Assembly (NCBI RefSeq): GCF_021390195.1
Contig: NZ_CP090003.1
Span: 2,997,501-3,061,500, forward strand
From: Flagellimonas sp. CMM7
GTDB lineage: Bacteria > Bacteroidota > Bacteroidia > Flavobacteriales > Flavobacteriaceae
DNA: 64,000 bases
Direction: 5' to 3'
Of this stretch, positions 1-8,831 are shown in pieces. The position numbers were made by a program, and so were the translations under genes. Every line of letters starts with the position of its first letter. The stretch's first letter is position 1. Below the pieces are notes generated by a model, which searched no databases, was not told the DNA's origin, and worked only from the letters and a program-made list of their open reading frames with translations.

Positions 1-2223
1 CAATAATGAATTTGAGATATACCAAGGCCTTGCAATTTTAAAAGAGTACCTAGCGATATTATTGGATATTCTATCTCCAATTTTTGATTTTACATTAAAG
101 GTATATTCACCAGGGGGTAGGTTTTCAAAAGTTGCGAAAGACTCTTGTGACCACTCACTCCAGTTGGTGTATATATCTAAAAGCTGATATTGATAGCTTG
201 GCTTTAAATATTTATTATAGTCCGCGGTATAGAATGATATTTCAAGATTGTTATCGTCGCTTTTAAAATTACCCTTCTCGCTTTTGCTCAACAAGTTTTC
301 TTTGTCCTTGTTGATATTTTTTCCAGCTTTTCTAATACTTGCAATGTTCACCGTAAAATCCTGTTCACTAAAATCATCTATATCTATGGTCACATACCCA
401 GAACTAGTTCCAAATAAATACTTCCCTGTTTCTTCTAGAGCTGTAACACTTTCATATCCAACAATGCCATTTCTTACATTTTCAGTTAATGGGATGGAGT
501 TGATAATTGGAGTACTGGACAAGTTTCCATGGGATACAAAATTGATATTGGAATTGGTGAATATCCATAAATAATCATTCTTGTTATCCACAGTCATTTT
601 ACCTGAAAGATATTCGTCTTTTGAATAGGCTTTACTCAGGATACTGTCTTGGACAAACGTTTTATCTTTTTTGTCATATTTTAAAATCCCCTTTTCATAG
701 GAATACAGTAAATCTTCCTTGTACTTTACTATCCCTGAATTTGCGCCTTTAATTAATGTGTCCACGGATACATTTTTTGCTCTGGAAAAAGTACTATCAA
801 CTTCAATTCTAAAAACGCCCTTGTATTCATGATTTACAAAAATCTCTTCTTCTAAAGTTTCAAAATAGCGTGATGAATGATTAAATCCTTCAATCTTGTT
901 TTTAACATGCCATTCGTTATTTGATTTTTCCAATACATATAGTCCATCATAATTTCCTTGTAAAAGAAGGTTGGGGCTCCCATTTAAATCACTTACATTC
1001 CACGTACCCTGGATGTCTGCAATTCTTTTAGCCTTATTCTCATTTATAATAAATGTACCGGTATGATGGCCACAGAATAAAGTTTGTCCAATTATATTTA
1101 AAGACCATACTTGGCCTTGAGTACTGTTGATTAACCTAAAATCTGAGTTGCTATTTAATTCCTTATAGAACAGTCCCTGGTTTGTTCCCAAATACAAGAT
1201 GTTATTTAGAACAACGGAAGCGTAGACGCTTCCAGCAACCCCTTTGCTGTCATGGTATACTTTAAATGCAGATTTTAGGTTTAGATAACTTATTCCGTTA
1301 TCAAGTCCAAGCCAAATATTATTGTCAAAATCTTCATATATAGATAAAACAGTATTGTTTCGCAATCCTTTTACCTGATCTATATGAGATATTAAATTTC
1401 CATTTCTATCCAAATAAATTAGACCATGGGATATGGTTCCCAAAACAAAACCTCCATCTTTCAATTCCAGAGCACTATATATACTTACTTTGGATAACAG
1501 TGTGTCTGCGCCTACATTCCATTTATTAGAGGAATGATCTTGAATTTTATAAAATCCATTGTGACGGGTTAGAACCAGCAAATCCCCTTGGTGTTGAAAA
1601 ATGTTGATTACTTCGTCTTGTTTAAACGGTTTGTCATCATAGACTAAAACACCATTACCGTTTTCAATCTTAAAAATTCCTTTATTTAGCCTTTGATAAT
1701 AAATACTCTGATTTAGGTTGAATATTTTGGGTAAAGAAGAATCAGAATCAATAGTGTTGATAGAATTGTCCTTTAAATCGTAGATATAAATTCGATCAAG
1801 TGATTGAAATACTATCCACTGATCCATATCCAAAATATTCCAGAACTCCTCGTCTTGTTCAAAATCCTTTTTTGCTTCTGTTGACAAAGAGGTGTACTGG
1901 AGCATTCCAAAATCATCTTTTTGCCAATACCCAAATTCCATATAGCAACCAGTATATATTTTGTTGTCAACAACTTTTACCGATCTAATTATGGTTTCAT
2001 TTGGCGAAGGGAACAATGTCCATTTAGCACCGTTAAATTCTAAAAGTCCTTTGCTATTGGCCACATAAACTACTTTATCTGCGGCCTGGGAGATATCCCA
2101 GTTTTGATTTTCGGCCAAATAATCTGAAGGGGCGTAATTTTTAATGGGGGGCAACTCTTGTGCAAACAATTTGGCGCCAATGACCAAAGAAACTAGGGTT
2201 AATATTTTCTTAGTGTTATTCAC
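1..2223 (-). CDS. Propeller/triple-tyrosine (Y_Y_Y) sensor-regulator, 3' end cut by window edge
   Basis: An open frame of 741 codons runs from a GTG at 2223 to position 1 without a stop; an in-frame TAA lies three codons upstream of the GTG and the next ATG is deep inside the protein, so GTG is the likely start. The N-terminus is a signal peptide ending in LFAQ. The body has repeated propeller-like segments (for example the motif GLLEFNGAKW near residue 53 and later IWLGLDNGISYL) and then a Y_Y_Y-like region (YQYQLLDIYTNWSEW) near residue 690. Flavobacterial proteins of this design usually continue with a transmembrane helix, a coiled coil and a LuxR-type HTH; that part lies outside the window, so the output domain is inferred. 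It probably senses an extracellular glycan and controls a neighbouring PUL to the left. Confidence 0.75.
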   Translation of the reverse strand, partial: MNNTKKILTLVSLVIGAKLFAQELPPIKNYAPSDYLAENQNWDISQAADKVVYVANSKGLLEFNGAKWTLFPSPNETIIRSVKVVDNKIYTGCYMEFGYWQKDDFGMLQYTSLSTEAKKDFEQDEEFWNILDMDQWIVFQSLDRIYIYDLKDNSINTIDSDSSLPKIFNLNQSIYYQRLNKGIFKIENGNGVLVYDDKPFKQDEVINIFQHQGDLLVLTRHNGFYKIQDHSSNKWNVGADTLLSKVSIYSALELKDGGFVLGTISHGLIYLDRNGNLISHIDQVKGLRNNTVLSIYEDFDNNIWLGLDNGISYLNLKSAFKVYHDSKGVAGSVYASVVLNNILYLGTNQGLFYKELNSNSDFRLINSTQGQVWSLNIIGQTLFCGHHTGTFIINENKAKRIADIQGTWNVSDLNGSPNLLLQGNYDGLYVLEKSNNEWHVKNKIEGFNHSSRYFETLEEEIFVNHEYKGVFRIEVDSTFSRAKNVSVDTLIKGANSGIVKYKEDLLYSYEKGILKYDKKDKTFVQDSILSKAYSKDEYLSGKMTVDNKNDYLWIFTNSNINFVSHGNLSSTPIINSIPLTENVRNGIVGYESVTALEETGKYLFGTSSGYVTIDIDDFSEQDFTVNIASIRKAGKNINKDKENLLSKSEKGNFKSDDNNLEISFYTADYNKYLKPSYQYQLLDIYTNWSEWSQESFATFENLPPGEYTFNVKSKIGDRISNNIARYSFKIARPWYISNSLL

Positions 2224-2584
2224 TTGAATTTAGCTTGGATTTGATAAAAACGCCAACTAATTAACAATAGTAAATCAGCGTAATACGTTTAAGAATACTT
2301 GTAAGTCAAATAGAACAATAACTAGAATTGCAGACAACTATTCCTTTTTCACACAGTTGTAAATTAAGCAAAATCATTTACTTCTTTCTTTTTTTTTGAA
2401 AATCAATTGTCATTTTAAAGCCCAAAGAATATAAAATGTGTCGAAAATAAAAAATAGGAAATTGTGAAAGGTTCTATTAAAAACGTGAATTCTTTACATT
2501 AACAATGGTGATTGCCCAAGCATTTAAAGTAACTTTGTCCGCAAAGACCAATAAACCAAAACTTTAATTTTTCTTAACTGGGAA
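2224..2584. other. Intergenic region, divergent promoters
   Basis: An AT-rich 361-bp spacer between the minus-strand sensor and the plus-strand membrane protein. The only signal I can support is a TAACTTTG box at 2530-2537 (plus strand), which fits the Bacteroidota -7 consensus TAnnTTTG; the nearest TTG (2512-2514) is 15 nt upstream, a little short for a -33 element. No clear -7 box was seen for the minus-strand gene. Confidence 0.4.
2530..2537 (+). promoter_or_regulatory. Candidate -7 promoter box
   Basis: TAACTTTG matches TAnnTTTG exactly and lies 47 nt upstream of the ATG at 2585. Transcription would start near 2544, giving a leader of about 40 nt. The -33 partner is weak, so confidence is moderate. 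Confidence 0.4.
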
Positions 2585-3187
2585 ATGGGCGAATTTTTCA
2601 AGGCCGAATTAAAAGACCGCTTTTTGGAGTACGCTTTAAAACGTAGGGACTATTTTGAGATTCAAGCTCTTTATGATGAATTCTTACGTCCTGGATATAA
2701 TTTAGATTTTGTGGTGAAACTCATAAAGGAAATCCAAGATTATGATTCGAATCTTTTGGATATTATGAGTGGAAATGGGGCGGAAATTTTCATGTTGGCA
2801 TCCACACCAAGTACGCATCATTTTATAAATGATGGAGGATTCAAGGATATGCATATTAGGGAAGAAGAAAAATGGGATGTTTTTTTGGACCAACTTTCTG
2901 GTAACCGAAAGTTGTCTAAAGATGAGAAAAAACTGCTTAAAAAAAATTCACCTTCATTAAAGCGAGAAAAGACCTTGCTTATTGCAATGGTTTCTGCTAT
3001 TGTCATAAGTTTTTTGTTTACCCTTTTTAGTATTTTAAAAAGTATGTTATTTGAGCCAGAATATGTTCCAGCGGATGAATTTGAGGAGAAACTGGATCAG
3101 GTGCGTTTGGAGTACCTTCAAAAAAATGAAAGATTGGAAAAAGAACTGGAAAAAGCTAATTCCGTAATAGATTCCTTATCAAAATAA
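2585..3187 (+). CDS. Hypothetical protein with one membrane helix and a C-terminal coiled coil
   Basis: A 200-residue protein I do not recognise. The first ~125 residues are charged and predicted soluble. One hydrophobic helix covers about residues 130-152 (LLIAMVSAIVISFLFTLF), and the remaining ~45 residues are rich in Glu, Lys and Leu with a heptad-like pattern (LEKELEKANSVIDSLS), which suggests a short coiled coil. There is no signal peptide, so the N-terminal domain is probably cytoplasmic. It stands alone, convergent with the sulfatase operon, with a candidate promoter at 2530. The codon usage looks like that of its neighbours. No function can be assigned. Confidence 0.7.
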   Translation: MGEFFKAELKDRFLEYALKRRDYFEIQALYDEFLRPGYNLDFVVKLIKEIQDYDSNLLDIMSGNGAEIFMLASTPSTHHFINDGGFKDMHIREEEKWDVFLDQLSGNRKLSKDEKKLLKKNSPSLKREKTLLIAMVSAIVISFLFTLFSILKSMLFEPEYVPADEFEEKLDQVRLEYLQKNERLEKELEKANSVIDSLSK

Positions 3188-3256
3188 CCCTTTCTGATTT
3201 TTTTTAACACTATCTCCAAACCATAACAATCAGCCATTTATACAATTGATACATTT

Positions 3257-3270
3257 CATAAACGTTTATG
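3257..3270. promoter_or_regulatory. Perfect 14-bp palindrome with central ACGT
   Basis: CATAAACGTTTATG equals its own reverse complement. It lies between two convergent genes, 9 bp past the sulfatase stop. The AACGT core resembles the core of the LacI-type repeats at 8776, so it could be a distal operator. It has no poly-T and no loop, so a terminator role is unlikely. Confidence 0.3.
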
Positions 3271-3279
3271 GGGCTCGTG

Positions 3280-4836
3280 TTACTTATTAATTCCAATCAA
3301 TTTGGCAGACGCACTCTTCAAGGAAACCTTTGAACCTTCAAGGTCAGGGTATTTTTCTCTTAAAGCATCATATTCAGGATTTATGGCATGCTTGCCCCAA
3401 ATGCCCAACATCAATTTTAAGTTCTCTTCATTTTCTGGATACTGCCCTTGGTCGTCAGTTTTAATAATCCAATCATCCAAAATATTGGAATATGCTTTCA
3501 CGACATTATCATATTTAATATCCTTTGCAAGGTTGTTCAATTCAAAAGGATCGCTTAGTAAATGATACAGTTCTTCTTCTGGTCGTTCATCAGACATGAA
3601 GATGTCTTGGGTCGAGTTCAATTTTTTATCATTATGTAGTTGATGCATGACTTTAACAAATTCAATACCATCAAAATCCATATAAGTGGGTTGTGTATAA
3701 GGCCTATCGGTCATGAAATTGCGAATGTATTTGTACTCCTTTGAACGTACTGAACGAATTCTATCTATGGTAAAATCGCAGCGATCTCTGGTAGAAATAA
3801 CATACTCTCTGTTATAGGCATTGTCAAACATATTCAGCCCTTCCATATAATTTGGTACCGCAATGTCCGCTAACGCCAATGATCCAATTCCAATGTCCAA
3901 TCCACTTATTAAACTTTCATTGATGGTGCCAGGTGCTAACTTTGCAAAATTCTTTGTAAAATCGGCAATTATCATAGGAACATGTAGGCCGCCATCATAT
4001 AAGAATTGTTTGTTTCGGGTAAGTCTCATCCCATGGTCTGAAAAAAAGAATACTATGGTGTTTTCTAATAAATCATTTTCTCTCAGGTCTTGAATGATCT
4101 CCCCGATTTTTTTATCCGTAATTTGAATGGCATCTAGATGATTGGCATATTCTTCTATAATTGCGGGATGGTCTGGCAGGTATGGGGGCAATGCTATTTT
4201 TGAGCGGTCAACAGGAGTTTTTACATTGTCCTTAAAGGTCTTGGAAAATATCTCTTTTCCTCCTTTCAATTGTATTTGCCCAAAGAAAGGTTGTTGATTC
4301 TTTAGAGAATCTAGGTTTACATGGACTCCGCTTTTACCATATAAGGGATGCAACTTATAGTCTTGAGTATATAAATCCTTTCTATCGTACATGAAGTTAT
4401 AGTCATCTTTACCATTGTTAAAGGTAAAATAGCCAGCTTGCTTAAAAAGTTCAGGAATGGTTTTTAAACTATCTGGTAAATAAATAGCTGATTCTTCTGT
4501 TCTAGAGCTGTGATGATTGTGCGTTCCTGTAGTGGTGGACATCACCCCGGTAATTATACTGGAACGACTTGCCGAACATACAGGTGCAGGCATAAAAACA
4601 TTGGTGTATACCACACCTTGCTGTGCAAGGCTATCAATATTTGGAGTTGAAATTATGGTTGTGCCATAAGGACCCATAAGGGGTGCAGTGTCTTCAAGAA
4701 AGACCCATAAGATATTGGGGTGTTGATCAGGTTCTTTAGGTTGTTTTTTCTCGGCGCATGAAATACACAATATTGTCGCCGAGGTAATCAATAAGAATCT
4801 TGCATACCATTTTTTGTAAACCCTCATAGTCATCAT
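3280..4836 (-). CDS. Sulfatase (arylsulfatase family S1), lipoprotein
   Basis: A 518-residue type I sulfatase. An N-terminal hydrophobic segment is followed by a Cys at residue 27 (ISCAEK), suggesting export and lipid attachment, though the lipobox is loose. The catalytic signature C87-S-A-S-R91 is the Cys type that must be converted to formylglycine. Metal ligands are visible: E48-D49 (the first Asp of the usual DD pair is Glu here) and S266-D267-H268-G. It should remove sulfate esters from a sugar at the cell surface or in the periplasm. The ATG overlaps the GH36 stop by one base (TAATG), so it is translationally coupled as the last gene of the kinase-nucleotidyltransferase-GH36-sulfatase operon. 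Activation needs an FGE; one is encoded at 57126-58217. The exact sulfated substrate is unknown. Confidence 0.88.
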   Translation of the reverse strand: MMTMRVYKKWYARFLLITSATILCISCAEKKQPKEPDQHPNILWVFLEDTAPLMGPYGTTIISTPNIDSLAQQGVVYTNVFMPAPVCSASRSSIITGVMSTTTGTHNHHSSRTEESAIYLPDSLKTIPELFKQAGYFTFNNGKDDYNFMYDRKDLYTQDYKLHPLYGKSGVHVNLDSLKNQQPFFGQIQLKGGKEIFSKTFKDNVKTPVDRSKIALPPYLPDHPAIIEEYANHLDAIQITDKKIGEIIQDLRENDLLENTIVFFFSDHGMRLTRNKQFLYDGGLHVPMIIADFTKNFAKLAPGTINESLISGLDIGIGSLALADIAVPNYMEGLNMFDNAYNREYVISTRDRCDFTIDRIRSVRSKEYKYIRNFMTDRPYTQPTYMDFDGIEFVKVMHQLHNDKKLNSTQDIFMSDERPEEELYHLLSDPFELNNLAKDIKYDNVVKAYSNILDDWIIKTDDQGQYPENEENLKLMLGIWGKHAINPEYDALREKYPDLEGSKVSLKSASAKLIGINK

Positions 4837-6677
4837 TAATTGGTTGCTTTAAAAGAAATTAATCCCGAAGCGGGAACCGTAAAAGAATAAGTACCCTCGG
4901 ATAATTCCAAAGTTTCCTTTTTTGTTTCCCCACCAAGGCAGTCCATTGTGGTATACTGGAAGCTTTTCGATTTACCATTTACCATAACCACTATTCTTGT
5001 AGATGTTTTTGCATTGATAATATCCATTTCTTCAAATTTTTCTATTTGAATGTCTACTATTTGGTCATTGAAGACTGTAGTAATTTTTTTATTGTTTTTG
5101 ACTGCTTCAAGCATTGGATAATTGGTCAACGGGCTCGTGGGGTGAAAATCACCGTCCAATAGCACATTCCTGTTTTTAAGCCAATAATCCGTATAGAATT
5201 TAATCATCTTAAAATGGTCTTCGGGAATATCTTCCAGCCTAACCGAAATTTGTGGTACGGAATACATTACATTGAGCATTTGCAATGCTGCTACCTCCAC
5301 CGGTTCATCATAATGCCACATCAACATATCTGAATGAACCGCTGTTGTACCGCTCAAGAGTCTTAAATCTGAGGTTCTAATTCTATTCACAGAGGATAGA
5401 TTGGGACAATCCGTTGCACGGAACATATTCCCGTATTTTCGCATGGCCGGACCCACATAGGGTTGTCTAAACTCAATCATGATATCTGGTTTAATTTCTT
5501 GAAGCGATTTTATCAAATCAGTCATCAATACATCAGTCGCTTCATTAACGGAAGCATAGTCACGCCCATCTTCCATGGTAAATTTGGTGTCTTCATCAGC
5601 AATAAACCTTCCTATAAAATCCAGTTTAAAACCATCTAAATCCCAATTGTTCGTTGCATCTACATAGGTTTTGATTATAAATTCCCTCACTTCTGGATAT
5701 CTAGGATCTAAAACATATGTCCCCTGTCCGTTCCAATAGCGGAGAAATTTTCCTTTCATTTTCTCATAGGCCTTTGAATTCTCGCCAGCAAAAGGAACGG
5801 CATACCACAAAATGAACTTCATACCCAGTTTATGCACTTCTTTTACAAACTCTTTCATTTTTGGAATGCGTTCGGGTTCCCAATCACCTGTAAAGGCATA
5901 ACCTCTATTGCTATCTATGGTTTGCCAACCATCATCAACAATAATGGATTCAAAACCCATTTGTTTGGCAAGTCTACACTCAGCTAGTAAATCTTTCATG
6001 GTTACATTCTGATGATAACTATACCAACTGGAATAAACGGGCTTGCGAGCCACTTCGGGAACATCAACAGGGTTTAATTGATCAAAAGAAGCCCACCAAT
6101 CTGCCACTTCTTCCAACGTCTTGGAATATGGTTGAGGTCTTGCATCAAACCGTATTTTAACCTCATAGCTTTTTATGGATTGATGTTTTTCTGAAAAGAA
6201 AGTGATCTCGTTATACACAAGCCTATCTTCTTCTTTAACACCCGTACTCAATACCACCGTATTCAAAGCTTCAGTTGCCGCAAAAGTGAGTCGATTGCTA
6301 TCATCATGACCAAAAAGCGTTATCACAGGAGCCTGTTTGGCCAACATAGAACGAACTGTAGAGGGCGCCCAACTGGGCCCAATAGTTTTATCATTGAAGG
6401 CAGCGCTACTCCAGTACCCTGCGATGTTACTTGACGGCAATTTCCATTTTAGCGAGAATTTAGGTGGAGTTGCTCCTTTTTGGTGTTTTATGGATATTGT
6501 GGCGACTTCAAGACCATCCGCTAATTTTTCGATGGTAGTTTCTGTGTCAAATGCTCCGAACTCTCCAGTTAATTGAACCTGTTGTCCTACCAATTCAAAA
6601 GTTTCCTCTTTTTTTTGCGCGTGCAATGTTCCCATCATAAGGAGGAATAGAAATATTGCTTTGTTTTTTCTACTCAT
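4836..6677 (-). CDS. Exported glycoside hydrolase family 36-like (alpha-galactosidase type)
   Basis: 613 residues starting at the ATG at 6677, which overlaps the upstream stop as ATGA; a TTG six bases earlier is a weaker alternative. A signal peptide ends near HAQ (residue 20). The GH36 (beta/alpha)8 barrel is recognisable: DDGW at residues 248-251, the nucleophile region LDGFKLDF with D353, and a candidate acid/base Asp in RATDCP (D423). A second GH36 (33273-35045, no signal peptide) shares most of these blocks, for example PAMRKYGNM. The substrate is probably an alpha-galactoside released from an algal glycan; alpha-N-acetylgalactosaminide or another alpha-glycoside cannot be excluded. The sulfatase that follows suggests a sulfated substrate. 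Confidence 0.85.
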   Translation of the reverse strand: MSRKNKAIFLFLLMMGTLHAQKKEETFELVGQQVQLTGEFGAFDTETTIEKLADGLEVATISIKHQKGATPPKFSLKWKLPSSNIAGYWSSAAFNDKTIGPSWAPSTVRSMLAKQAPVITLFGHDDSNRLTFAATEALNTVVLSTGVKEEDRLVYNEITFFSEKHQSIKSYEVKIRFDARPQPYSKTLEEVADWWASFDQLNPVDVPEVARKPVYSSWYSYHQNVTMKDLLAECRLAKQMGFESIIVDDGWQTIDSNRGYAFTGDWEPERIPKMKEFVKEVHKLGMKFILWYAVPFAGENSKAYEKMKGKFLRYWNGQGTYVLDPRYPEVREFIIKTYVDATNNWDLDGFKLDFIGRFIADEDTKFTMEDGRDYASVNEATDVLMTDLIKSLQEIKPDIMIEFRQPYVGPAMRKYGNMFRATDCPNLSSVNRIRTSDLRLLSGTTAVHSDMLMWHYDEPVEVAALQMLNVMYSVPQISVRLEDIPEDHFKMIKFYTDYWLKNRNVLLDGDFHPTSPLTNYPMLEAVKNNKKITTVFNDQIVDIQIEKFEEMDIINAKTSTRIVVMVNGKSKSFQYTTMDCLGGETKKETLELSEGTYSFTVPASGLISFKATN

Positions 6678-7558
6678 TTCCAATCTAGTTTTTCATATTT
6701 TTTTTCTAAATATTGCTTTACAGCCATAATATCTGATTTAGCAGTTAAATCCGGTACATGTTCAGAAAAGGGGATGCCGATGGCGGTGCCTGGGTAATCT
6801 CGTATCATGTTCAATAATGCCGTGGGCAATTCTTTTTCGTTTCTTATTTCATTAAGCGGACAGTTTTTAAGGTATTCGTAAAACATGATACCGTCAAACT
6901 TAAATATGTTCATGCTTACTCTCAGTTTCCCCTCTTTGTCCTTATACTCATCAATTAGACTTAAGTCTGGTTTTTCAACAATTTCCTGTAAATGACCTTC
7001 TGAATCCAATTTTGCCAACGCGAAACGGGAGATTCTTTCTTTGGTAAATTCAAGACTATCGCGATCATAACTTATAAAAGCATTAGGGCTATTGGTATCT
7101 CGTAACGCTTTCAAGGCAGCTACAGAATACAGATTATCGCTATTGCATACGGAATAAGTTGCCATTTTTAATTCTGGGTATTGTTCTATGGCTTGAAAAA
7201 CTGCATCCGCAGTTCCTAAAGGTTTTACACGGTCTTTTGGAATGTGCTGCGTTGCGAAGGATATCCATAAGCCGTGGAAGTTGTTCTCGCTTTTTTTGCC
7301 TCCGTAATATTCTTTGAATAAAGTAGCATTTGCTCCAACAACAATATAGATGTATTTATATCCTGCTTTTTGTGCATTATTTAGCAGATAATCCATGAAA
7401 GGCCTTTTATCCTTCCCAACAGAAATTAATCCTTTACTGCGTTCGTTGGCCTGTTTTATCTCTTCCTGTGTTAAATTACCTTGGTTGGAAGTGTCTGTTT
7501 TTTTCATTCTTGAAGACGCTCCGCCCGCAAGAATTATCAAAGTAGCATGTGATTTCAT
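6674..7558 (-). CDS. Nucleotidyltransferase (sugar-1-phosphate NTP transferase family)
   Basis: 294 residues with the glycosyltransferase-A-like pyrophosphorylase fold signature LAGGASSRM at residues 10-18, PLGTAD further on, and an Asn-Ser-Asp (CNSDN) where metal-binding Asp is expected. It should transfer a nucleotide to a sugar 1-phosphate. It overlaps the upstream GHMP kinase and the downstream GH36 by ATGA, so the three are almost certainly co-translated. Kinase plus nucleotidyltransferase is the logic of an anomeric salvage route (free sugar to sugar-1-P to NDP-sugar). The sugar and nucleotide cannot be read from the sequence. Confidence 0.82.
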   Translation of the reverse strand: MKSHATLIILAGGASSRMKKTDTSNQGNLTQEEIKQANERSKGLISVGKDKRPFMDYLLNNAQKAGYKYIYIVVGANATLFKEYYGGKKSENNFHGLWISFATQHIPKDRVKPLGTADAVFQAIEQYPELKMATYSVCNSDNLYSVAALKALRDTNSPNAFISYDRDSLEFTKERISRFALAKLDSEGHLQEIVEKPDLSLIDEYKDKEGKLRVSMNIFKFDGIMFYEYLKNCPLNEIRNEKELPTALLNMIRDYPGTAIGIPFSEHVPDLTAKSDIMAVKQYLEKKYEKLDWK

Positions 7559-8658
7559 GATCGTATCGATTTTGGTTCTACTATTCTTGCGCCAGGATCT
7601 ACCTGAACTTTATATGCATCTTTAGCTCCAGCTTTAAGTAGTGAATCAATGATTTTATCTTCTTCTCCCTCATTGACAAGAAGTACAATACTGCCGCCTC
7701 GTCCAGACCCAACTATTTTAGCCCCTAAAGCTCCTGCAGATAGCCCGGCGTCTATCAGGTCATCAATTCTTGGAACGGTGAGATGTAAATAATTTTTAAG
7801 TATTTCATGGTGTTCGGTCATCAAGGCACCAATAGATTTTGTTGACCATGTTTCTTTTTGAAATTCCTTAAATGCTCTTTGAGTAATATCATGATTTAGA
7901 ACAGCGGCCGATAGGAATACTTTCAAGTCATCTGATACGTAATTGAGATACCATGGTAGCTCATCTTTGTTCACCTCTTTTAATTCAAAAGAAGGAATCT
8001 TTTCTTTTACTTTGTGCACCGCCAAGAGCGCTTTTTCTTTTAACTCACCCAAGACACCTGTTGTTTGTTTGGGTATGCCAGATTCGGCAACTATTAACCC
8101 TTTTAGAGGCTTGTCAAACGTTACATAATGTGCTTTAGCATCGGTTTCCAAGTACATGATGTTTCCCAATCCTATACTGTATTGGTCCATTCTTCCGCCT
8201 GGTGAATTGTGATATTCCACTTCAGTTTGATATGCAAGTTTAGAAACCAATTCCTTTGTGACTTTTTGATTGCACCCGAAGGCTTTCAAGAGAAATTTTA
8301 TCCAAGCCACGACCACTGCGGATGAACTTGAAGTTCCCGCATTTATCGCTATGTTTCCACTTATGTGAATGTCATAGCCTTTGTTGGGAATGCATTTGTA
8401 TTGTTCAACTACTTTTAATGCGGTTAATAAATGATCTCCCTTTTCAATCTTTGCTATGGGTTCTTTTAAATTGATAACCCGTATTTCATTAATATCTGGT
8501 TTATTGATAATTAACTTTTGAGAATTATTTTTAATGGCTGTTAGCGTAATATGGCGACTTATGGCGCAAGCGATTACTGGTAATTCTAAGTAGTCTTGAT
8601 GATCTCCAAAAAGACAGGTTCTACCGGGTGCCAATGAAACAATTCTTTCCAAAGCCAT
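7555..8658 (-). CDS. GHMP-family sugar kinase
   Basis: 367 residues. Motif 1 is PGRTCLFGDHQDY (11-23), the counterpart of PGRVNLIGEHTDY in galactokinases but with Asp-His-Gln; motif 2, the ATP loop, is NAGTSSSSA (106-114); motif 3 is near residues 318-330 (GAKIVGSGRGG). These place it in the GHMP superfamily, and it is clearly different from the GalK at 36789. It probably phosphorylates C1 of a free sugar, with the product used by the next gene. It is the first gene of the minus-strand operon, 79 nt downstream of a good TAnnTTTG promoter (8737-8771) that overlaps LacI-type operator repeats. Sugar specificity is unknown; galactose, fucose and uronic acids are all possible. Confidence 0.85.
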   Translation of the reverse strand: MALERIVSLAPGRTCLFGDHQDYLELPVIACAISRHITLTAIKNNSQKLIINKPDINEIRVINLKEPIAKIEKGDHLLTALKVVEQYKCIPNKGYDIHISGNIAINAGTSSSSAVVVAWIKFLLKAFGCNQKVTKELVSKLAYQTEVEYHNSPGGRMDQYSIGLGNIMYLETDAKAHYVTFDKPLKGLIVAESGIPKQTTGVLGELKEKALLAVHKVKEKIPSFELKEVNKDELPWYLNYVSDDLKVFLSAAVLNHDITQRAFKEFQKETWSTKSIGALMTEHHEILKNYLHLTVPRIDDLIDAGLSAGALGAKIVGSGRGGSIVLLVNEGEEDKIIDSLLKAGAKDAYKVQVDPGARIVEPKSIRS

Positions 8659-8736
8659 AAATAAGATTAAAAATCATCTAGGTTATTCACACTAAAGGAT
8701 GGATAGTTGGTTATATTGTTTAATAGAATAACAATA

Positions 8737-8771
8737 CAAATATATCAAAAATGTGTTATCGTACACGCAAA
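8737..8771 (-). promoter_or_regulatory. Promoter of the GHMP kinase operon
   Basis: On the minus strand a TTTG (8771-8768) is followed after 23 nt by TATATTTG (8744-8737), matching the Bacteroidota TTTG / TAnnTTTG arrangement. Transcription would start near 8730, about 70 nt before the ATG at 8658. One of the two LacI-type repeats (8754-8766) lies between the two boxes. Confidence 0.6.
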
Positions 8772-8788
8772 TTTATGTTAACGTACAC
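8754..8788. promoter_or_regulatory. Two LacI-type operator repeats in the divergent promoter region
   Basis: TGTTATCGTACAC (8754-8766) and TGTTAACGTACAC (8776-8788) are 12/13 identical and 22 bp apart, about two helical turns. The second is a partial palindrome around CG (TGTnnACGTnnACA), the usual form of LacI-family operators. They flank the -33 box of the kinase operon and lie 44 bp upstream of the LacI gene, fitting repression of both directions by the neighbouring regulator (inference). Confidence 0.6.
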
Positions 8789-8831
8789 ATTAATTCAAGT
8801 TTCCTATGACTTTTTTGTTATTTTTGACTTT

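Noticed and set aside
6678..6683. TTG start two codons upstream of the exported GH36
   Set aside because: The ATG at 6677 overlaps the preceding stop as ATGA, the common coupling pattern, and gives a normal signal peptide.
8819..8826. TATTTTTG as a -7 box for the LacI gene
   Set aside because: It matches TAnnTTTG but lies only five bases before the ATG, so transcription would start at or inside the start codon.
8751..8831. Upstream ATG for the LacI regulator
   Set aside because: It would place both operator repeats inside the coding region and add 27 residues that are not part of the LacI HTH.
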